Shown here: positions 58,308 to 64,000 of the stretch, piece by piece
Layout of the letters: each line of letters begins with the position of its first letter
How positions within the stretch are numbered: the first letter of the stretch is position 1
From: Saccharofermentans sp.
GTDB lineage: Bacteria > Bacillota > Clostridia > Saccharofermentanales > Saccharofermentanaceae
Assembly: GCA_016292135.1 (NCBI GenBank)
Contig: JAEFAZ010000003.1
Location: 62,001 to 126,000 of the forward strand
Reading direction: 5' to 3'
Length of the DNA: 64,000 bases
The notes under the pieces: generated by a model
Told to the model about the DNA's origin: nothing
Seen by the model: the letters and a program-made list of their open reading frames with translations, nothing else
Databases searched by the model: none
Translations under genes and position numbers: made by a program

Positions 58308-59702
58308 TCATTCCTCCTCTTCGTCTTCAGGCTCATACAGATTCGAGGATCCCTCGAGAATCAGCTCGAATTCATTGGAAAGCCTTAATCCCATGCCATA
58401 CATAACATCGTAAAAGTCATCAAAGATCTTAAGATGATTCTTTTCAGGTTTGTTCTGCCAATCACAGAAATCTCTTCCATGTCTATCACTGAGAGCAATT
58501 ACGATTCGAGTCATCATCTTCTGGACAATATGAAGATCTTCATACTTTTCAACTAAGGGCTTAAGTTCAGACTTACAGAGTGACTGCTCAAGTCTCATCG
58601 TATATGAATATAAACTCATCTCAGCCCTCTCCATGAGTTCCCAAAGATTTGTAATCATGGGGATCAAGACCTGTTCTTTTTCGAGTTTCCTTAACCGATC
58701 GGGATCAATATCAAGGATGCCATTCGCGAACTCGATGCAGATCTGCTTCCTGGCATCTGTGAGAGCCTTCTCGTTCTCTTTTAATCTTTCCCTCTCAAGT
58801 TCAGCCTTTGTCTTTTTCTTATCCTTTTTCTTCGGCAGCTTCTCGGCGATATAGATACAGGAATATGAGAATTGGCAGACTATCTCGTTCTTAGTCTTGG
58901 ACTGTCGGGTCCTAATCGTGGTCTCGAGATCTTCATAATCGAAATCTTCGATATAAATGAAAGGACTTTTATTCTTACCAAATTGTAGTTTCTTGTACTC
59001 ATCATTCCAGCTGAGATTTACTTTTACCTCCTTGATCCCGAGCTCATTAAAAAGCGATCTGATCTTTAATGTGTTCTCTTCGATCTTTTTATCTCGAAGA
59101 TATCTATTGATATTGCACTCAAGATCCTCGGAATTACTAGATTCTCCCAAGATCTCAGATCTATCCTTAAGATTCTTGACCTTCTCCAATGCGATGTAGT
59201 CGCTGATATTAATCTGCCAGGACGTTTCCTTCTCAACCTTTTCGATGACCTTCTTCGGAAGCTTCGCAATCTCCAGTCTGTGTTTTACGGTAGCTTCGGA
59301 GAACCCGGTCTTCTCGCTTATTGATTTAACCGTGTCACCAAGATCCATCATCATCTGGAATCCGTGAGCCTGCTCGATAAAGGTCAGATCAGCACGCTGC
59401 AGATTCTCACAGAGCATTATTCCAATCTGTTCCCGGTCTGACAGATCCTCTACTATCACACAGGGAAGTTCTGTAAGTATTCCTTCAGATGCTGCGTAAC
59501 GTCTGTGACCTATCAGAATATAAAATTCATCGATGCACGGCAGCGGCTTTGGAATAACTGTCAGATTCTGCATAACACCATGCTCACGAATAGACTCTCT
59601 TAACTCATCCAGATCTCCTAAGTCCTTACGCGGGTTATCCGGGTGCGGATGCAGCTGTGATCTTGATATCATTACTACTGAACTGCACTTATTATTTTTC
59701 AT
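58308..59702 (-). CDS. ParB-like nuclease/partition-domain protein
   Basis: A 464-residue protein with a ParB N-terminal domain (about 1-110: HPHPDNPRKD, then IGHRRYAASE) and the helix-turn-helix that follows (ISEKTGFSEATVKHRLEIA). The C-terminal half is helical and charged, with a KKKDKKKTKAELE stretch, and matches nothing that I know. Phage ParB-like proteins can act as nucleases, methylation modulators or partition factors. The start follows GGAGG; frames upstream cover the palindrome region. Confidence 0.8.
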   Translation of the reverse strand: MKNNKCSSVVMISRSQLHPHPDNPRKDLGDLDELRESIREHGVMQNLTVIPKPLPCIDEFYILIGHRRYAASEGILTELPCVIVEDLSDREQIGIMLCENLQRADLTFIEQAHGFQMMMDLGDTVKSISEKTGFSEATVKHRLEIAKLPKKVIEKVEKETSWQINISDYIALEKVKNLKDRSEILGESSNSEDLECNINRYLRDKKIEENTLKIRSLFNELGIKEVKVNLSWNDEYKKLQFGKNKSPFIYIEDFDYEDLETTIRTRQSKTKNEIVCQFSYSCIYIAEKLPKKKDKKKTKAELERERLKENEKALTDARKQICIEFANGILDIDPDRLRKLEKEQVLIPMITNLWELMERAEMSLYSYTMRLEQSLCKSELKPLVEKYEDLHIVQKMMTRIVIALSDRHGRDFCDWQNKPEKNHLKIFDDFYDVMYGMGLRLSNEFELILEGSSNLYEPEDEEEE

Positions 59703-59745
59703 GTTTGGTACCTCCGTAATTATTCGCTCTTTGCTGATTGCGTAT

Positions 59746-59888
59746 AGCTTATGTATGGTGTCCGTAGTAGTCGTCGTGCGTGAGCGTAGACGCACGACTA
59801 CTCGGTACACTCATAAGCTGGCTGTTGTTGGAGCCGTGCGACATTTTTCGAAATGTATATTTATATACATGTTTTTGTCGTCGCACGG
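59746..59888. repeat. Nested palindrome region between replication genes
   Basis: Two large dyads stand side by side. The first has AGCTTATG (59746-59753) with CATAAGCT (59812-59819) outside, and AGTAGTCGTCGTGCGT (59766-59781) with ACGCACGACTACT (59790-59802) inside. The second has CCGTGCGAC (59834-59842) with GTCGCACGG (59880-59888), enclosing ATGTATAT-TT-ATATACAT (59853-59870). It may be a replication origin or a structured RNA. Confidence 0.7.
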
Positions 59889-59895
59889 TTTTCGC

Positions 59896-62163
59896 TCATT
59901 TTTTCCGAACAAATGACATGTCTTGTTTGCCATCTTTGCTCTTGTTCTTAATGGTGTAAAAACGACCTTCAGACTCCTTAACTCGTCTCCATACAGTACG
60001 ATCAGTACACCCAAGATACTCGACCAGATCCTGCACCGTGACCTCACCGCCATCGTTCAAGGAGCTGACCGCCTCGAAAGCATTCTCGAACTCCTGCTGA
60101 CGTTTCTTTTTCTTGACCTCTGGATCCTTACGCTTCTCCATAGCCTTTTGCCAGGGAAGCTTGGAACCTTCTGCGTCAAGATCGGATAGTACGCCGATAT
60201 CATCAATCTGATGAACGGGATAGTTGAACCAGAGATTGACCGGAGCGAACTTCGGGAATTCACGAAGAGTGCCTTCAATGCGCCACGCTGTACGTGCATC
60301 GAGTTCCTTGTTCTTCTCGTTGATCGCGATCTGGATCTCGCTCTTCTGGGCCCAGGAGCACTTATCATCGACAAACTTCTGCATCTTATGGAATGACAGC
60401 TTATCGTCTTCAGAAATAAATCCTTGGTCTTCCCAGTCCGGCATTTTTTCTGCCAAATAATTGCAGATAATATTGCACGCTGCAGATTCGCGCTGCTGTT
60501 TGGCCAAAGCGTCCGTTATCTCCAGTTCAATAAGATCGATGAGGGCATCCGGATCACGTGCAAACACACCGGATCCTGACGCACGGTCCATAGACCTTTT
60601 CTCGCCCTGGTGTCCCTTTGAGTGATGGTGACAGTAGATCACCGCACATCCGAGTTCATTACAGACCTTATCGAACTGGTTACAGAAGTGTGCCATCTGG
60701 TCTGCAGAGTTCTCGTCACCCGTGATTACCTTGTAGATGGGATCGATAATTACAGCTATGTATTCCTTCTTCTGGGCACGACGTATAAGTTTCGGAGCGA
60801 GTTTGTCCATAGGTAAGGAAGATCCTCTCAGATTCCATATATCGATATTGGAAACATTCTGAGGACGCCATCCCAGGCTCTCATATACATCATGGAAACG
60901 ATGCAGGCACGAAGCCCTGTCGAGCTCCAGATTGACATAAAGGATCTTGCCCTGAGCGCACTTCCATCCTAACCAGTCTCTGCCTTCTGCAATTGCGCAG
61001 CACAGTTCGATCAGTGCGAATGACTTACCCGCTTTCGAAGGACCGGCAAGAAGCAGCTTGTGACCTTTTCGCAGTACACCATCGATAAGAGGATCTGCAA
61101 GAGGCGGCATGTCTATCCATACATCAGACAATGCTTCAGGATCCGGAAGATCGTCGTTGACTGCCTCGATCCACTCTTTCCATTCATCGAAATCCTTCTT
61201 ACCGATATTGGTAGCAATAAGAAACTGTTTATGACCGTTACGCATAACGCCCGGCATACGTGAAAGCCTTGACGGATTCCTGTTCTGTGTATCTATCTTC
61301 AGACCGTTCTTCTTACAGACATCGTAGATGAAGTCCACACGCTTCCTGTACTCCTCGTACGATGCTGCATCGACACGGACAATGGCATGGATGGATTTCT
61401 TGCCGGAATGCACGAGACACGCCACAGGAAGCTCCAGATCACGAATAATAGTATTCTGCTGCGCAAGATCCATTGTGTCTGATTCGACCAACGCATATCT
61501 GAACTCGGTAACGTTATCGTTCTTGACGCCCTGACCGTCCAGAGGATTGAACCGGATCCAGGCACCTACTTCATCGTTGTAGTCGCCCAGAGCCTCGCCG
61601 ATATTCTTATACTTCTTAAGATCCCGGATGATATCTCCGGCCGTTCTGGTATATGCTCCCTTGGACGGAAGATGCTTACCCTCGGTGTTCTGCCAAGTAT
61701 CGGTAACATATCCGACTATCTCATCAGGCTGAAATAGAGTTTCAAGATAATTGGTAAGGTCAGATATCGGGTCCCAGTTATTCGGCTCCTCTATCTCTTT
61801 GATCTCCATCCAGTTCTTGTTAATGATGGTAAGATCGTCACCGTCATCCGTAATGACATCATCCCAGTCAAGCTCATGACCTTCGTCATCGTCGCGACGA
61901 TGTGGCATCCAACCACACTCCTTGGCCATCTGGGTGATTGTCGCACCGGATACACCGGTACCGCCATAAGAGCCGAAAGAAGACCACTTCTTATCACACT
62001 CTCCCGGATGATATCTGGAAGAGTCCCTCTGCGACCACATATCCCAGACAGAACAGGAATAGCCTTCAGAATGAAGTGCCATGCCTACCTGAACCCATTC
62101 TTGATAATTGCATTGAGACGGATCGATATAATCCAGCAATTCGGTAAGATTTATCTCACTCAT
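59896..62163 (-). CDS. Phage replicative helicase/primase (PriCT plus RepA-like AAA)
   Basis: A 755-residue replication protein. The N-terminal 70 residues resemble PriCT-2 (YQEWVQVGMALHSEGY, then WSQRDSSRYHPGECDKKW). The middle part (about 150-330) may be a primase-polymerase-type domain. Residues about 375-600 form a RepA/RecA-like ATPase with Walker A AGPSKAGKSF and IAVIIDPIYKV. The C-terminus has a helix-turn-helix (EYLGCTDRTVWRRVKE). The start codon overlaps the stop of the DEAH helicase gene. The palindrome region follows the gene directly. Confidence 0.85.
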   Translation of the reverse strand: MSEINLTELLDYIDPSQCNYQEWVQVGMALHSEGYSCSVWDMWSQRDSSRYHPGECDKKWSSFGSYGGTGVSGATITQMAKECGWMPHRRDDDEGHELDWDDVITDDGDDLTIINKNWMEIKEIEEPNNWDPISDLTNYLETLFQPDEIVGYVTDTWQNTEGKHLPSKGAYTRTAGDIIRDLKKYKNIGEALGDYNDEVGAWIRFNPLDGQGVKNDNVTEFRYALVESDTMDLAQQNTIIRDLELPVACLVHSGKKSIHAIVRVDAASYEEYRKRVDFIYDVCKKNGLKIDTQNRNPSRLSRMPGVMRNGHKQFLIATNIGKKDFDEWKEWIEAVNDDLPDPEALSDVWIDMPPLADPLIDGVLRKGHKLLLAGPSKAGKSFALIELCCAIAEGRDWLGWKCAQGKILYVNLELDRASCLHRFHDVYESLGWRPQNVSNIDIWNLRGSSLPMDKLAPKLIRRAQKKEYIAVIIDPIYKVITGDENSADQMAHFCNQFDKVCNELGCAVIYCHHHSKGHQGEKRSMDRASGSGVFARDPDALIDLIELEITDALAKQQRESAACNIICNYLAEKMPDWEDQGFISEDDKLSFHKMQKFVDDKCSWAQKSEIQIAINEKNKELDARTAWRIEGTLREFPKFAPVNLWFNYPVHQIDDIGVLSDLDAEGSKLPWQKAMEKRKDPEVKKKKRQQEFENAFEAVSSLNDGGEVTVQDLVEYLGCTDRTVWRRVKESEGRFYTIKNKSKDGKQDMSFVRKK

Positions 62164-63749
62164 GCAGCACCTCCCGGAACATATTCCTTAGGTACCACAC
62201 CATTAGGAATCCTCCACCCGTTGGCTGAGATTCGCGAGATCATCTTATTCGCAGAAACAAACGTCCAAGTTCCGACGTGATTGAATCCTCTTGCCTCAAG
62301 AAATCGTATCTGCTTAGGAGTAGCCAGACCTTCATCACGACGTTTGGCCAATCGGTTAAGAAGCATGGACGCTTTGCCGGAGTTCTCAACGACATCCGGC
62401 AGAATACCGAACTTCTCTAAAGCTTTAAGCTGCTTGTCCGAGGGTGGTGCCATCTCGGCCGGAAACACCGGAACATAGTTCACAAGGTCCTCCGCCTGGA
62501 TCGACATTTCATACTGGAGCGGATCCACGAGTTTCTGTTTCCTTCTCTTCATCTCTTCCAGTTTTTTCGCAAGCGCTTCCTCCCTGGCCGCAACGACATC
62601 CTCAGCTGCAGCCTGCTCAGCTGCTTCGATATCTTCAGGCATACCTGTCATCTCAAGATTCTTGGTCATGCGTCTGGCCACTTCATCGTTCTCACATATC
62701 AAGTGTGCCGGATGACAAAGCTCATGCCTTTCGGTATGCCAAAGGAAGTCCAGCAGAAGAAGATGATCCTTACCGGGATGCAGCCTGGTGCCTCGCCCGA
62801 CCATCTGGCAATACAGTGATCTGATCTTGGTAGGCCGGAGCACGATGATACAGTCAACAGATGGACAGTCCCAGCCTTCTGTCAGGAGCATAGAGTTGCA
62901 GAGCACGTTATACTCACCGCGATCGAATGCGGCAAGCTTTTCTGAACGGTCAACAGACTCGCCGTTTACTTCAGCTGCACTGAATCCTTTCTTACGGAGG
63001 ATCGCGCAAAACTTCTGAGAAGTCTTTATGAGGGGCAGGAACACGACAGTCTTCCTGTCCCGGCAATGCTCCAGCATGATGTCCGCTATTTGCTCCAGAT
63101 ACGGGTCCAGAGCTGTTCCGATATCGCCGACAGAGAAATCTCCCTGACTTATCTTGACGTGACTGAGATCGAGCTTCAGAGGGACCGTAAGCGCCTTTAT
63201 CGGTGACAGATACCCTTCTTTGATTGCTCTCGGCAAAGTGTATTCATATGCCAGAGTGTTGAAGAACTGGCCGAGGTTCTTCATATCACCGCGATCGGGT
63301 GTAGCTGTAACTCCCAAAATGTTCGCTTGAGGGAAGTGTTCCATAACGCGTTGGTACCCGTCAGAGAGAATATGGTGAGCCTCGTCAACAATAATGGTTC
63401 CAAAGTAATCTTCTGAAAACTGCTTGAGGCGATTCTCACGCATCATGGACTGAACGGATCCAACCACGATCTGATACCAGGATCCGATACAAGACTCTTC
63501 TGCCTTCTCGACAGCTGTCATGAGACCGGTCACTGAATAGATCTTATCCGAAGCCTGTTGCAGGAGCTCACCACGGTGTGCAAGAACAAGTACTTTTCTA
63601 CCTTCACGAACCTGATCTTCAGCGACCTTGGCGAATACGACCGTTTTGCCGCATCCTGTCGGAAGAACCAGGAGAGTCTTACGATTCCCGGAATCCCATT
63701 CTTCCTCTATCCGAACTCTGGCCTCATCCTGATAAGGTCTTAATTCCAT
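62160..63749 (-). CDS. DEAH-box superfamily 2 helicase
   Basis: A 529-residue helicase. Motifs are LPTGCGKTVVFAK (I), VDEAHH (II), VTATPDR (III) and QMVGRGTRLHP (VI). It resembles RadD- or SSL2-like phage helicases that act in replication or recombination. A C-terminal segment (about 390-529) is helical, with a region resembling a RadD tail. GGAGG before the ATG lies inside the end of the upstream gene, which it overlaps by ten bases. Confidence 0.88.
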   Translation of the reverse strand: MELRPYQDEARVRIEEEWDSGNRKTLLVLPTGCGKTVVFAKVAEDQVREGRKVLVLAHRGELLQQASDKIYSVTGLMTAVEKAEESCIGSWYQIVVGSVQSMMRENRLKQFSEDYFGTIIVDEAHHILSDGYQRVMEHFPQANILGVTATPDRGDMKNLGQFFNTLAYEYTLPRAIKEGYLSPIKALTVPLKLDLSHVKISQGDFSVGDIGTALDPYLEQIADIMLEHCRDRKTVVFLPLIKTSQKFCAILRKKGFSAAEVNGESVDRSEKLAAFDRGEYNVLCNSMLLTEGWDCPSVDCIIVLRPTKIRSLYCQMVGRGTRLHPGKDHLLLLDFLWHTERHELCHPAHLICENDEVARRMTKNLEMTGMPEDIEAAEQAAAEDVVAAREEALAKKLEEMKRRKQKLVDPLQYEMSIQAEDLVNYVPVFPAEMAPPSDKQLKALEKFGILPDVVENSGKASMLLNRLAKRRDEGLATPKQIRFLEARGFNHVGTWTFVSANKMISRISANGWRIPNGVVPKEYVPGGAA

Positions 63750-64000
63750 GATTCGAAGCCTCCGAAGCCATTTGCCTGAGGTTGTGCAGGAGCGGTCGGG
63801 GCCTGTGAAGCCATAGTGGTATTATCCGCCTTCTCGGGATCACAGAAGCTCTTAATCTTATTGGCTTTATGCTTCTCACTGTCATTGCCGGTATATTCAT
63901 CAATATAGACTTTGCAGATGCCGGTAGCACCGGTAACCTTGTTCCACTGCATCTTCAGTGTCTCACCGTGCTTCTTAAGGCCAATCGATACAAAGAACTG
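63740..64000 (-). CDS. Phage replication-associated protein, 5' end outside window
   Basis: The C-terminal 86 residues of a gene that continues beyond the right edge. FFVSIGLKKHGETLKMQWNK and GICKVYIDEYTGND are followed by a Pro/Ala/Gln-rich tail ending in FGGFESWN. The text and position suggest a DUF669-type or other single-strand DNA-binding phage protein, with low certainty. Confidence 0.6.
   Translation of the reverse strand, partial: QFFVSIGLKKHGETLKMQWNKVTGATGICKVYIDEYTGNDSEKHKANKIKSFCDPEKADNTTMASQAPTAPAQPQANGFGGFESWN

Overview
The window looks like a chromosomal segment of an anaerobic Gram-positive bacterium of the class Clostridia. Support comes from AGGAGG-type ribosome binding sites at most starts, sigma-A promoters with 17-bp spacers, several SLH-domain surface proteins, a LplB/YtcP/LplA-type sugar transporter with a YesL homologue, a lysine/alanine-rich DUF6465-like protein, and a phage with Firmicutes-type head and tail genes. 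A gut or rumen species is plausible, but I cannot name a genus.

Left part (about 0.3-7.4 kb): a carbohydrate locus. A GntR/FCD regulator, mannonate dehydratase (uxuA), a small membrane protein and a YesL (DUF624) protein lie on the minus strand. Two ABC permeases and a lipoprotein binding protein diverge on the plus strand. Similar dyads overlap the -10 boxes of gntR and uxuA, and a different dyad follows the transporter promoter. Together they suggest regulated uptake of a uronate-containing sugar.

7.4-25.7 kb: an accessory and surface region. It holds a large secreted InlB-type repeat protein, an AT-rich KAP P-loop NTPase, a mazEF toxin-antitoxin pair set among broken SLH gene ends, a probable four-gene operon (two DUF4230 proteins and two transglutaminase-SLH paralogues, one of which has lost its catalytic residues), a HigA antitoxin beside a decayed higB, a tiny membrane peptide resembling type I toxins, an LRR-SLH protein, DUF454 and DUF6465-like proteins, a glutamate-cysteine ligase-like gene overlapping a class II amidotransferase, and an acyltransferase. 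Four intergenic spaces here and at 27.2 kb carry dyad elements, each built from its own repeated 8-9 nt word.

25.7-35.2 kb: a lipoprotein gene, then a tight operon of a PTS EIIC-like membrane protein, a cytoplasmic ParB-like/BMP-domain fusion, a metallophosphoesterase and a 1236-residue condensation-adenylation-carrier-PlsC enzyme. A tRNA-Pro(UGG) follows, with a partly duplicated leader.

35.25-64 kb: a tailed (siphovirus-like) prophage or phage remnant, almost entirely on the minus strand and open at the right edge. From right to left it runs: replication (ssDNA-associated protein, DEAH helicase, RepA-like helicase/primase, ParB-like protein, RusA), an ArpU-like late regulator, a lipoprotein, terminase, portal, minor head protein, a two-gene cassette between terminators, scaffold, capsid, connectors, tail tube, chaperones, tape measure, baseplate and fibre, holin and endolysin. 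The end of the major capsid gene has a textbook -1 frameshift arrangement that would fuse a decoration domain to a fraction of capsid subunits, and the tail chaperones show a probable +1 frameshift. Integrase and the far end of the phage lie outside the window.
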